From Ctena decussata (Eukaryota > Mollusca > Bivalvia > Lucinida > Lucinidae): 64,000 bases of DNA. Location of the stretch: positions 14,956,460-15,020,459 of the forward strand of contig OZ022500.1 in the NCBI GenBank assembly GCA_963989385.1. Direction: 5' to 3'. How positions within the stretch are numbered: the stretch's first letter is position 1; every line of letters begins with the position of its first letter. Below are positions 1 to 10,859 of the stretch, piece after piece. The translations under genes and the position numbers were made by a program. The notes below the pieces were generated by a model that worked only from the letters and a program-made list of their open reading frames with translations, had not been told where the DNA came from and ran no database searches.

Positions 1-47
1 CCCAAAAGCTCACCCTGAGCACTTCGTGCTCAGGCGAGCTAAAAACT
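1..47 (+). mobile_element. 3' terminus of a pearl-like (Helentron-like) element
   Basis: The first bases hold a perfect hairpin (CTGAGCAC, TTC loop, GTGCTCAG; whole inverted repeat about 9-38) followed by GCTAAAAA. It matches the 3' end of the complete pearl-like element at 31107-32930 almost base for base. The body of the element lies left of the window. Classification as a pearl/Helentron-type non-autonomous element is from memory of bivalve repeats. Confidence 0.75.
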
Positions 48-1261
48 ACGGGGTTCTAGAAGTGGTCATTCATAGTTCAAGAACTGTTCAAGAACTTGTT
101 CTATAGTGAAACCCATTAACTACAAATAACAGCTGTGAGTGGTCCAAGGGAGATAACCTATCAGTCTCCAGCAACACTGTAAAGGGCCTTTGTAGTTTAG
201 TCTCTGGCAGCCACAATCACCAGTGGCTCAGTCATACCCAACAGCCCGAGTGCCACGCTTTAATACTGTCAAATCTAACATAAAAGTTGAACACAGGTGT
301 CAAGGAATGGATGGACACAGATGGACAAACAGAAACATAGAAGATAATACCTATTAAACGACATACTCTGTATGCCCAGGTACAAAAATAATGGAAAAGT
401 TTTATATATAGTAATCAAAGTAATATAAAATAATACCAAGTTGGGATCTAAGGTTAATTGATTTTATGAAAATTAAAAAGACTTTTTATTGAAATGCATG
501 TTTAATAGTCATTGTGCAGAATCCTTTGAAGTGATAAATCAATGAAGCTACCATAATTACCCAAAAAGTTTGGACACCAGAACCCATCAACCAATAACCC
601 TAAAATTTACTATCTGCCAAAGTGTATATTGTTGATGAATAGCAAAAAGTGCAGCCCCTGAAGAGACTGCTCCTATAAGCAGTTCGATCAGTGTCGGCAC
701 TGTTTGCCCACGATTCTTCTGTCCAAACATTTAGGGTTGGTGTGTGAATCAATGAAGCTAGATCAGAATATTAAATATTGATATTTCAATGGCGTCTATT
801 TTAATCTTATCGAATATTCAAATCCTGCTACTTGAAGTAACGAATATGTGACATTTAAAGATCAGTCCATCAAAGGAACTGTGATCTTCAACTAAAAGAA
901 AATTCAACCAATTCATGACCATTTAATACCTCTTTATAAATAAACATATCTAACCCTTGAACTAAAGCCTAATTTTAACAATTTGATAGACTGGCAAATC
1001 CAGTTTACTGCAAAAACATTGAACCAATGAACCTGACATAGTGACATGATAAAACATAACCAGAATTGCGCTGATCTGTGCATTGTCATACAACAAAGAT
1101 AAACCGGAAAACTCAAAGCAAAGTTTACGCCGCCGCCGACGACACCAGATGTCTCTCTTCTGCTAGTCATAGGCGAGACAAAACACTTTGGTTTACATTT
1201 ACAGACAGACAAATAAGTGAACACGTGCATGGCATAACAAAAACCTTAATAATTCTTACGG
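48..1261. other. Intergenic stretch without recognised gene
   Basis: No coding region with convincing length or composition was seen. The only structure noted is a weak copy of the palindromic MITE core near 655-725 (GACTGCTCC, then a degenerate partner, then GGCACTGTTTG). Confidence 0.6.
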
Positions 1262-1448
1262 CAAAGACAAGAAAATAAACAATTTCCATCTGAAAAATTT
1301 CAAAAAAAGTTTTGTCCACACTGTATCATATTGAGAATTCAAAAACTGAAGGACAGTGTAGGACCTGATGAGGCAGCTCATTATGAGCCACGTCACCTGG
1401 ACCTACAATGTCTGCAAATTCCACTATTTTCATTCCTGCCACTTTAAG
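1262..1448. mobile_element. TTAA-type palindromic MITE (family M1), degenerate copy
   Basis: A diverged copy of the element best preserved at 3913-4115. It keeps the central inverted repeat (GAGGCAGCTCATTATGAGCC), the flanking ACAGTGTAG and CTACAATGT words, and the right end GCCACTTTAAG. The left TTAACCC end is lost. It preserves the uninterrupted sequence CACTATTTTCATT, which serves as the empty-site reference for the Tc1-like insertion at 7641. Confidence 0.7.
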
Positions 1449-1679
1449 TGACAAGTCAACATTAATTTTATAACAGTATCAAAATTTCAAAGAATCTTGA
1501 GTTGAACCTATATATAGGGTCAATGCATGTTTAGATGGGGAGTCATAATGGACAGAAAGAAATCCAGATGAAAAACTAAACTGTCACACCTTGCTAAAAC
1601 GTATGCTACAGAAACACAGTGTGGGGCACTTCAGTGTTATAATATGGTTGTGAAGGCATCCTTTAAAGGTTGACCTCAT

Positions 1680-1893
1680 CTGAGAAGGGAGCCCATCCCT
1701 CTCCTTTCGCTGCCTTATCCTTCCCTGATTCGAAACAGGTGACCCATCTACTGCTAGGCAGACAGAGAGTTTTCCAATCATCGGATGCAAAAGCCTGTGT
1801 TTGAGCACACAACCTTCCAGCGACTTAAATCTGCATCATAACTAAGCATCTCATCATAACTAAGCATCTGTAACCACTCAACCACAGCGCCTC
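1680..1893 (-). mobile_element. tRNA-derived SINE (family S2), minus strand
   Basis: Read on the minus strand it begins with a tRNA-like head carrying a box A-like GTGGTTGAGTGGTTA and a box B-like GTGTGCTCAAAC. It continues with a body matching the copy at 35738-36000 (TCTCTGTC, CAGTAGAT, GGGT.ACCTGTTT, AATCAG.GAAGGATAAGGCA). An 18-bp direct duplication (CATCATAACTAAGCATCT twice) sits in the head at about 1834-1870. It abuts the left end of the next element. Confidence 0.7.
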
Positions 1894-1895
1894 TC

Positions 1896-3183
1896 TTAAG
1901 CCCCCATTCCACTGGACCATGCTTCTGCTGCGCTTCTAAATTTTGGATATAACGCCATGAATCATAGCAGAAGCGGCAGCAGCGCAGCACAAGCTTCTAG
2001 GTTGCAGTGAAAGCTTATCTGAAGAGGCATGATCTCCAAGTCATGGCGCTTGTTTTGACCTTGCTCAAAATTTACGTAGTGGAATTGCTGTGGACACAAA
2101 GCGCAACGACAGCGTAGTAACAGCGCAGCACAAATTCATGAACGCAGCAGTATTGAGGCAGCAGCCGAGCAACGCAGCACCAGGGCAGTGGAATCGCGCT
2201 GACAGGGCCTTGGAGATTGGTCCATGACCCAGCTACGCTTCTGCTACGCTCTGTGTGCTCCCATTGCGCTCTATAAGCTCTCATGGGGCTCTTGTCGCTT
2301 CCGCTGTGACTCTATAATTTATGAAAAGCGCAACCACACCGCATTTGCTGGGCTCTTGGCGCTTTTGCTGCGTTTCCTCTACTCTTATGGCGTTCTGGGC
2401 ATGAAGACGCTGCGTTTCCACTGCCATCATCATTATTTGCTCATGCTAAAAATGTTTCAGAACTCGATTCTCACATTTCATTCAAGATGCCACCCCATCA
2501 AAAGCAGAAGGCAAAATCCACTCCCAAGCCTGGTCAGGAGACTATTTTCTGGCAGCTTGTAATGCAGGAGAGGGTATCCCAACTCCTGCTCCCCAAGCTC
2601 CTGCTCTCTAAACTAAGCAAGAGCCGCGCCCTTCAGAACACAGAGCAGAGGCCCCAGTTGAGCCTGAGCAGCAAGAAGAACAAGACGAGGTGTATGACGT
2701 CACTAGTTCATGATTCCTAGCTGGATCATAGCCATTGGTATTATTACATTATCAATCTTGTTTGAAGGCTGCTGGTCAACTGCTGCTGAACCCTGATTCT
2801 CCGCCCATTTACATAGAAGTGGTTACAAAGTGCAACACAAGCGCAGCATGAGCCCAGCTCCGGCACTTAGGTCGTAGCACAATGGCAAATGCATCATAAT
2901 AAGTGTAGATCAAGCGTAGCTTGAATTCCTTTGCCGTAGTGGCAGCGTATTAGACGCACCCTTGAAGGCTTGAAGTCGGTAAAGTGTGGCAGAAACGCAG
3001 CATCCCGACTAGCGTAGCGAGATCATATTATAAGTGTACTGGCAGTGTACTGGAAGTGCACAAGTCCGAATTAAGTTTTGGGAAATACCTACGCTTCTGC
3101 GATAATTTCGAAAATTTTAAAGAAGCGCCTGATGATTGCCATGAGCGCAGTCAAAGCGTCATCCGGTGGAATTGGGGTATTAA
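1896..3183. mobile_element. TTAA/TAA-flanked non-autonomous DNA element, 1.28 kb, word-rich interior
   Basis: TTAA occurs at both borders (1896-1899 and 3180-3183). The termini are imperfect inverted repeats: left GCCCCCATTCCACTGGAC, right (reverse complement) TACCCCAATTCCACCGGAT. The interior contains dozens of variants of AGCGCAGC/GCTGCGCT in both orientations. A TTAA target would suit piggyBac; a TAA target with this end would suit PIF/Harbinger; I cannot decide. At about 2487-2720 a proline, glutamine and glutamate-rich reading frame, split by a frameshift and stops, may be a vestige of a coding exon. No transposase was found. Confidence 0.6.
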
Positions 3184-3234
3184 GGGAAGGGAGGCAAAAG
3201 TGAAAATGGCAGAGTTACAACACTCAAACTTGGG

Positions 3235-3690
3235 AATCATCCATAGCACAGTGGGTAGCCACTCTGACTCAAGAGTCAGAGGTCATGGGTTTGATACCCG
3301 GTCAGGCCACTTACTTTTGTTTCTCCTTCTGCTGATTCAAGAAGGGCAGTTGTCAGTTACTGGCAAAAGTATATTGTGTACCTAGTACTGATTAATCGCT
3401 TAGGAGGTCTAAGCCTGCCCAAGAATAGTGTGGTTAGGTTAACTGACCGTCCCGCAGGGGCTGACAAATCAAAACTTGATCAACTTGTCCGGTACACAGA
3501 TTCTGCTACAAAATGCTGATATCCTTAGGTTTTCCCTATAATATCCTATACATTTTTCTGGGCAGGTAAGAAAATATTTTACTTGCCAAGCAAAAATTTT
3601 AACTTCTCCCGGGCTGCCAGACAATGGATTTGTCAGGCCCTGGTCCTGACATGACCATAGCTGTTAAATTACCGTGGACGTAAAGCAACA
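3235..3690 (+). mobile_element. tRNA-derived SINE (family S1), split by a MITE
   Basis: The tRNA-like head (CACAGTGGGTAGCC, then GGTTTGATACCCGG) is followed by the S1 body, with CAAGAAGGGCAGTTGTCAGT, TAAGCCTGCCCA and AACTGACCGTCCC. The body is interrupted after CCGTCCCG at 3454 and resumes at 3649 with ACATGACCATAGCTGTT and an A-rich tail. The same body occurs uninterrupted at 16571, 51870, 52322 and 56246. Confidence 0.85.
3455..3642. mobile_element. hAT-like MITE inserted in the S1 SINE
   Basis: The 188-bp insert starts CAGGGGCTGACAAATC and ends with the near-exact inverted complement (GATTTGTCAGGCCCTG; one mismatch over about 16 bp). It is flanked by GTCCCG (3449-3454) and GTCCTG (3643-3648), a 6-bp imperfect duplication of SINE sequence. 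CAGGG termini suit hAT elements, though hAT normally duplicates 8 bp. Confidence 0.7.
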
Positions 3691-3912
3691 AAAAGACAAC
3701 AAATCACCATTAAGCTGAGATCTCATAACAAGTTACTGGAACAAGTGTAAAAAAGATACGCAGGGAAACGTGGACGATTTTACTCCCAAAGTTGACTGCT
3801 GTGTCTATGATAATCACCATAAACATTTATTCATAATAAAACCAAATGTTTGTTCAAGCTATACAAAATACAGATAGTCTGAAAGCTAGCAAAATCAATG
3901 TTGTATGTTTAA

Positions 3913-4115
3913 CCCTTAAAGAGCCAAAAATCGAAATAGTTAAATTTGCAAACAGTGTAGATCCAGATGAGGTGGCTCATAATGAGCCACCTCATCTGAA
4001 TCTACATTGTTTACCCTCTAGTGTTCAAATTCTCAATATAATATCGCTTGGACGAAACATTTTTTGAAATTCTGCAGAAGTAAATTTTGTCATCTGCTTT
4101 TTGGCGCATTAAGGG
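3913..4115. mobile_element. TTAA-flanked palindromic MITE (family M1), best copy
   Basis: TTAA is present at 3909-3912 and 4116-4119. The termini are CCCTTAAAGAGCCAAAA and its approximate complement TTTTGGCGCATTAAGGG. In the centre is a perfect inverted repeat, AGATGAGGTGGCTCAT joined to ATGAGCCACCTCATCT, inside wider arms ending ACAGTGTAG and CTACATTGT. TTAA targets and CCC-starting ends are the signature of piggyBac-type elements. Length is 203 bp, too short to code. Confidence 0.8.
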
Positions 4116-4223
4116 TTAAAGACTGTGCCTGCTCTATTCTGGCTGTGACACTGTAAACAAACGGCAACAAAGGTGATTATTTTCCAACTTCAAAGTGCAA
4201 ACATGGAAGTTCTGAATAAATAC

Positions 4224-4424
4224 CAGAGCTCTAGTCAAGAGGGAGTATTTGGCAATAATTAAGGATAATTTTCGTTAATTCTGCATAAAAACATATGTTG
4301 TGACCCCTCATCTGAACGGTCTCAATGAGACGGTTCAGATGAGGGGTCACAACATATGGTTTCAATGAGAAACAAGAAAAATTCCTTAATTATCATCAAA
4401 TACTCCCTCTTGTCTAGAGCTCTG
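4224..4424. mobile_element. Full-length palindromic MITE (family M2), copy 1
   Basis: Almost the whole 201 bp folds back. The termini are CAGAGCTCTAGTCAAGAGGG and CTCTTGTCTAGAGCTCTG. The apex is TGACCCCTCATCTGAACGGT against its complement across CTCAATGAG. AATAC lies directly on both sides and may be a 5-bp target duplication. A second copy of exactly the same length is at 12721-12921. Confidence 0.8.
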
Positions 4425-4514
4425 AATACAGATTATGAACAAGAAAGCTTTCATCAGTTTAAGCTTTCTTGAACTTTTAATTTTTTACTTTTATTTTATT
4501 TATTATTACTTTTT

Positions 4515-5210
4515 CTAAGGTGACCAGATAATGTCATAGAGGCAGCTGAATATTACCAATATGCAGTTTGTCGACAACTTTGATGCTCTTGCTGAGGAAG
4601 AGTAGGAGTTGGAAGCCCTAGTTAAAATTCTAGACAAACTTGACCCATGCTTTACAATGGGAATATTCAACTGGTGCTGAGAAGACCAAACTGATGGCAA
4701 ACAGTGCCAATGGAGTCCTGAGGGAGATGAAAGTAAAAAGACAGAAGTTCTGAACTGTGACAAGCATAAAATATCTTGAAACAATTGTCTCAGATGATGC
4801 CTAATTATCAGAGGCTCTCTCTCAATGGCTGCACAAGCCAGTCAGCAGCTTAAACAAAGCTGATGCCAATTCAGAAAGATAACAACAAGATCTCTTAACT
4901 GATGTGCTACCTAAGTCATATCCATATTTCTGTATGCTTGTGAATCATGGACCCAAAAAGCAGTGGGAGAAAGGAATGCAGGCATCAGATGAGATGCTAC
5001 CAAAGGTCAATGAACATCTCATATTACAAGGACCATGTAACTCACTGTGCCAGAGGATGTTCGCCAAAAGATCCAAGCAGCCATTGGAGAATATGACAAA
5101 CTCCCAACAATGGTCAAGAAATGGAAACCAAGGTGGTTTGGCCACATCTCAAGGTTTTCTTGCTTAAGACTATTCTACAGGGCACAGTTAAGGGAAAGTA
5201 AAGGCTCAAT
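4515..5210 (+). pseudogene. RTE-like LINE reverse transcriptase remnant (C-terminal part)
   Basis: Conceptual translation on the plus strand, with several frameshifts and stops, follows the same family as 57919-59296. It has a degenerate catalytic box (FVDNFD where FADDI is expected), then LAEEE and ELEALV, then a C-terminal part ending near LKTILQGTV. The YADD-type aspartates are damaged, so no activity is expected. RTE-like assignment rests on recalled family resemblance. Confidence 0.65.
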
Positions 5211-6590
5211 TATGCCAAGTTAAATGTTCCTCTTTGTAAGCTTTTAAGGAGCGCTGGTACACCTCCATCTTTTCCTGCCATTTTTACAAGGAGAAACAAC
5301 TTTTGTGAATTCCTGTATGCTACCCTGGGCACTGTAGCCCTTCCAAACTGGGGTCAACTCTTAAAGGCAAAAAAAATTGCTCCTGGAGGAGCCAATTCTA
5401 CCCTTTAAGAGTTAATCCCATTAAAAGGGAGGCAAAAATGAAAACAATAAAGTTGCTCCCCCTTAATGTGTATCCACACACTTTAAACAACACTGAGACA
5501 AGTTTTGACACCTTCTCATTACATGTACTACTAAAAATTTTAACAACTGACACCAAAAACACATTAACAATCAAATTATCTCCCTTTTCATTTTTATTTT
5601 CTACCAACTCTAAAAGGACACTGTGACCAACTTCTGTTATTATCCTAAAATTTTCAGGCAATCTGTCAAATGATGCTGATGGAATGGAAACAGTGCAGAC
5701 CCTGATCAGACTGCTCTTTAAGAGCAGTCTGATCTGGGCCTGCACAGTTTGCTCAGACACTCAGTCTCCTGTCCCAATTTTTAGGTGCAGTGGTAACTTT
5801 TACTTTCTACCTATTTCGGAAGGATCTTCGGGAGTCAAATGAATACAAATCAATTAATTATAATTTGAAATTCTGAAAAGTTTGCTTGATTGTAAAGAAC
5901 TTGACAGATATTGACTATCAAATAACGACAATATGACAGGCTTATCTGGTAGAAGAGAACTTTAACAACCTTTCATATTCCTCTATGATAAAGGATCAGG
6001 TAACCTTTAAGAAGACATATGAAATAATGACCCTTTATGAGCAAATTGTACTGGTAACTCAAGCAAGTTATGATATCTCCTGAAAGCGAGTATCATTTGA
6101 CAGGAAAAATGCAATATTACCTTTTGTTAACAATGCATTAGCAAGATAATGCAGATCTTTAATATTTTAACTTTCTCTGCTCATGAATAAAAACAAGTTT
6201 TGCACATATCATAATATAGTTTCTTAAGACCATTTTATATACAATTCAAGGTAGTTAGAAAAACTGACAATAACCTCAGTCACATGCAACTCTGCTGACA
6301 CTATCTGCATCTCATAATACAAGCTCTAGATGCCCCATGCCTGAAAATGGGTAATTTTTGTACAAGTCAAGATTAGCAGGGATGGGTATTGCCAGAAACT
6401 TTTATATTGCAATATATTGCAATATATCATGTGTTACTACAATAAACACAATTCTTTTCTTGATTTAGAAAATCAAAGAAATCATAATGGTGAAAGTAAT
6501 CAGAAAAAGAAAGGCTGCAAAAGAAAGATTTACAAAAGAATACAGACATCCACTGTCAAAGCACCCAGCATCATATCTACCACTTACCAT
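5211..6590. other. Non-coding block with two dispersed repeats
   Basis: At about 5270-5500 is a copy of a dispersed repeat (family R4: TCAACTCTTAAAGGCAAAA, GCTCCTGGAGGAGC, GGAGGCAAAAATGAAAA). Related copies are at 11800-11950, 12990-13220, 35300-35490 and 35570-35650. At 5690-5757 is a palindrome of the MITE-core type (GATCAGACTGCTCTTTAAG and its complement). Nothing was recognised from 5763 to 6590. Confidence 0.55.
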
Positions 6591-6599
6591 TTATCATTT

Positions 6600-7440
6600 A
6601 CCTGACAGTGAGTCTGTAACTCTCATAGAAAAGGTCTGATCATGACCCCAATAAAACAGATCTACATCAGATGGTAATAACAATACACAAAAACTTTCAT
6701 AAAAATCTGTTGAAACAAGAAGGAGAAATTATGGATAAACTACACGTGTCATCTAGAGCTGTAACTCTGAGAAAGGGTCTGGTTAAGACCCTGCTAAAAG
6801 ATAATCAACTTCAGATGGTGATAACAGTAACTCGACAGTTTCATGAAAATCAGTTGAAAACTAAGGGAGGTCAGTTGAGGCCAAAAGATTAGTGCCAATG
6901 GACAGACCAAAGGCTGTAAATTGACAGACAGGGTCCAATGATGACCTCAATAAAATATGATCCACATCAGATGGTGATAATAATATGTAGAAAGTTTTAT
7001 AAAAATCATTTGAAAACTTGAGATGGGTCTGATCATGACCGTGATAAAATAATGAGCCACATCAGGTGGTGATAACATTATTGTGAGCCACATCAGGTGG
7101 TGATAACATTATTGTGAAAGTTTCATGAAAATCAGTTGAAAACTAAGGGAGGTCAGTTGAGGCCAAAAGATTAGTGCCAATGGACAGACCAAAGGCTGTA
7201 AATAGACAGACAGGGTCTAATGATGACCTCAATAAAATATGATCCACATCAGATGGTGATAATAATATGTAGAAAGTTTTATAAAAATCATTTGAAAACT
7301 TGAGATGGGTCTGATCATGACCGTGATAAAATAATGAGCCACATCAGGTGGTGATAACATTATTATGAGCCACATCAGGTTTTGATAACATTATTGTGAA
7401 AGTTTCATGAAAATCAGCTGAAAACTCATGGAGGAGCTTT
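6600..7440. repeat. Tandem repeat, 282-bp period
   Basis: Two nearly identical 282-bp units (reference word TCAGTTGAGGCCAAAAGATT at 6871 and 7153) follow a more diverged unit and are followed by a partial one. Inside each unit CACATCAGGTGGTGATAACA is itself duplicated. Short open frames here are by-products of the repeat. Confidence 0.8.
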
Positions 7441-7573
7441 GGCCTTAAGACCTGCCTATGGATAGCTGGATGGGTGTATAGATATATGGACAGAATCCGT
7501 TTCTATAGTCCCTGTCCAAAATATCTGGGGACAACCAGATTATTCCAAATTCAAAGACAGGTAATTCTGTTAA

Positions 7574-8100
7574 CCCTTTAAGTGCCAAAACAGCAGACGA
7601 GCTGTCTCACCTGGATCTGCACTGTTTTCAAATTCAACTACAGTCAAACCTGTCTTAACGGGTTACCCAAAGGAATGACAAAAAATAGCTGCCTAAGACA
7701 GGTGTCCCCTTAATACAGACTCAGCTGCACTGTTTTTTGGTTTAAAGAATGATATGATTATGGTCAGAATCTGAAATGAAATGAACATGGTCAGAATGCA
7801 GTCAAATTGACAGCACTGAAAGGAACATGATCTGAACATGGTCAGAATCTTCCCCATTTTAAGAACATGATCTGTACATGTCAAAATGCAGATGAACATG
7901 GTATATACATGGTCAAAATGGCAGCATCTTATGGCCATTTCAGTACTGTTTGCTTTTACATGGCCATTTTGATCTTAGTTTGAACTTTGACCATGGTCAG
8001 CAGTGATTTGGCACTGACCATAAATGCAGAGGGACTGATCCCTTCATAGAGGTGACCACATGAGCAGGTTTGAGTATTTTCATTTTTGGCACTTTAAGGG
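7574..8100. mobile_element. M1 MITE split by a Tc1/mariner-like insertion
   Basis: The left end is TTAA (7570-7573) plus CCCTTTAAGTGCCAAAA. The right end is TTTTTGGCACTTTAAGGG, followed by TAAA, a probable decayed TTAA. The M1 sequence CAAATTCAACTA / TATTTTCATT is interrupted at the TA. The remaining M1 sequence is short and lacks one half of the central palindrome. Confidence 0.7.
7641..8074. mobile_element. Tc1/mariner-like non-autonomous insertion, TA target
   Basis: This 434-bp insert has ends CAGTCAAACCTG and CAGGTTTGAG and is flanked by TA on both sides (7639-7640 and 8075-8076). The uninterrupted site is visible in the M1 copy near 1420. The interior is dominated by variants of ACATGGTCARAAT in both orientations. 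No transposase frame is present. Confidence 0.7.
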
Positions 8101-10162
8101 TAAAGAAAAGTTAATATTAGCGAAACATTATTATCCTGAAATGAAACACAATGGCATTTGGCTACATTACAACAGGTAGTACATACAGGGTACAATTTTA
8201 CCTTAATCACTGGTGACAATCGAACAATCAGATTACAATGTTTGTTCTTTGAACCAATGGTAAATCTTTGAGCTTGTTTTTTGACACGTGTCTAAAGAAC
8301 AACAGAAAGTACTACAGCATATCCATGTAAACAAAGGCACTGTTGTTGTATTTGCATAACAGATCAGAAATGCCCTTTGTAACACCTAATGTACATTATT
8401 TGACTTAGCAGAATATAAGGAATAGGTTTCCGAACTTTTAAACAGTCAACATACTATCTACAACTACACACTAGGAATGGTCTGTAATTTGTGTCAAAAA
8501 CAAAACTTCTGGTTTTGTGAAATTTTCAATTTTGTCAACATACATGTACAATCAATTTTGTTAACATTACAAGAAAAAAAGCACTTAGGTTTTCTGTCTA
8601 ATCCTGTAATTCAGTCTTAATCATGCACTTTCTGTTGCAACCAATCAAGAGCCTCCATTGGATTTTCTTCCCTCCTGCATTCTTCCAGCTTTCCAATCCT
8701 CGGACATAAGTTTAAGCTTTGTCATTCATGAACACTGCAGTTGCATGTTGGTATACTTAAATTTGTATTGTTCCGGCAATGGATTGTATACATTTCATGG
8801 GTTTGGCTGTTTTGTTTGTTGCATCAGCTCCAGAAATGCATGGTAGTCAAAGCAGTATCCTTGCACCTCCAGGATATATCTGCAACTGCAACATGGGGTC
8901 AGAATATATCTGCAACTGCAACATGGGGGTTGCAGTTGCAGATATATCCTGGAGGTCACTGGCAGTTTTGCATTTAGTGCACTGGTGTGGCAGCTCTACT
9001 TGCATTTAAACACTGAACAAGACTGACCTAGTACATCTAGGTCAACTGCTGTATTTGACCTAATTAGTGCACATGAATGCCCCAATAAGCACACAGCTTG
9101 GGCAATTTTTCTGATATACCACACAGAAAAGCTAAAAATAAAATGCTATAGAATCTTCTAATTGCAAAGTTTCTACATCCTTCTATGATTATAGGCAGAT
9201 TTTCTCTGATGCTTTAACCATTGATTTCTGTTGTTTGTTGCTTTTCATACAGAATAATTGTTTGACATGTGCCCATGTGCCCCAAGTAGGAGGAAAGTTT
9301 GCTGTAAGTAATTATTGCCATTTCGAAAACCTTACAGCACATAGTGTGTTAACAAGGTCAAATATATGTCATATTACACTTTCATCCACAGCCTACAAAC
9401 TCAAATTCTGCAGTTTTTTTTTCAGCATGAAATTGTTTATTTACAAAGGTGGCTGCTAAGTAGATGTAACTCACTAAACCCTTTGGGCAGGTCACTTTGA
9501 GAGCCTGTCAGGCATGCTAGACATCAAGTACACCTCATCAGTTGTCGTTGTCCTATGAAGGAGTGAATCCACTTTGTAACAGAGCAAGTTTTAACCCACC
9601 TCACTGGTATTTGAGAGTTGCAAACACCAAAAATACATCAGAATTTTGTGATTTTTTCAATTATCAACTTTTAAAGGACACCCTTACTTGGTTGATCCCT
9701 ATTTTCTCGAAACTAGACTTCATCCATCTTTTTTTTCTCTTGATAAATGTTCAACAAGAACACCTGGCCCCAGACTAGCAATCAGTTTCTGCCTACAAAG
9801 CATACACTAAATGCTAATATATTGTATTCCCTTTTTTCTTTTAAAAAGTGTCTATGGCAGTTCCTGGTTAATCATAGGACATCCACACACATAGATCATG
9901 TGATCTTTGCAACTTCCGGAAATAGTGGCAACACACCTCGGTTGCAACTGGGGAAAATGTCAGCCATATCCTTTTGTGTTTGTGGAAGTTAGGGCTTCTG
10001 AGGTAGGGGTACCCCCGTTTTAGGGTCATCTGAATTATATATTCAGCAGGATATGGATTAAATGGCATCCTACAGTGATACAGTGGTCAAACTGATGTTA
10101 GAGATTTTAGAAGCTGTACAAGAGCCCTCTATTTTCTCATCCTATTGTAGCAAGTTAACAAA
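8101..10162. other. Intergenic block; one short palindrome
   Basis: No gene recognised. At 8868-8960 two direct copies of ATATCTGCAACTGCAACATG are followed by an inverted copy, giving a stem that spans CCTCCAGGATATATC to GATATATCCTGGAGG. The word TTGCAGTTGCAGATATA recurs at about 14705, 18600 and 19341 and is the core of the minisatellite further right. Confidence 0.55.
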
Positions 10163-10399
10163 TGAGCTGCGACAAGACAAAACCAACAATGTGGTTGTGC
10201 ATCCAGCACAGACTCAGATCAGCCTGGGCATCCGCCCAGTCTGATCACAGTCTTCGCTGACCGCATGGAGGTAGCTTAGACCCTTAGCTACCCTTTGAAC
10301 ATTTTACGAAGAGTCTGGTCAAACTGGGCGGATGCCCGGTCTGATCTGAGTCTGCACTGGGCGCAAAACCACATTGTTGGTTTTGTGGTGTCGCGGCTC
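10163..10399. mobile_element. 237-bp fold-back MITE
   Basis: Both ends read GAGCTGCGACAAGACAAAA and its near complement TTTTGTGGTGTCGCGGCTC. Inner arms contain CAGACTCAGATCAGCCTGGG and GGGCGGATGCCCGGTCTGA. The centre (about 10262-10305) is unpaired. This is the GGCGGATGCCC version of the palindromic-core MITEs. Confidence 0.75.
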
Positions 10400-10526
10400 A
10401 AATAAGCAAAACAAATTTATCAGATTCTTGAGCCAAAGGACTTCGGCAATGCTGTGGCTTGTAATAAGTAGGAAGTTAGGAACACTAGTAAACTGCAGCT
10501 GTCAGTACTTCTTCAGTTGTAGGTAT

Positions 10527-10859
10527 CACAGGGTATAATCGATTCCGCCAATTTTCGCTTCCTGCAGAGACTGTCCGTCATATTTGGCTTCTGCCGAGAC
10601 TGTCCGCGAACTCTTGCTTCCTGCCGAGACTACTGTCCTCGAAAAATGGCTTCCTGCAGAGACTGTCCGCGTGATTCTGCTTCCTGCCGAGAGCCTCAGC
10701 AGGAAGCAGAATCACGCGGACAGTCTCTGCAGGAAGCCATTTATCATGTACAGAAGTCTCGGCAGGAAGCAAGAGTTCGCGGAGAGTCTCAGCGGAAGCC
10801 AAATATGATGTACAGTCTCTGCAGGAAGCGAAAATTAGCGGAATCGATTATACCCTGTG
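10527..10859. repeat. Long near-perfect palindrome built from one repeated word
   Basis: The outer arms are CACAGGGTATAATCGATTCC and its exact complement. Each arm of about 165 bp contains four copies of GCTTCCTGC followed by GAGACTGTCC or a variant, so the element is both tandemly repeated within an arm and inverted between arms. Because of this symmetry the two strands encode nearly the same spurious 74-residue peptide (MASAET...). The hairpin centre is near 10693. Confidence 0.85.

Noticed and set aside
6600..7440. CRISPR-like direct repeats
   Set aside because: The units are 282 bp with no unique spacers and the context is eukaryotic.
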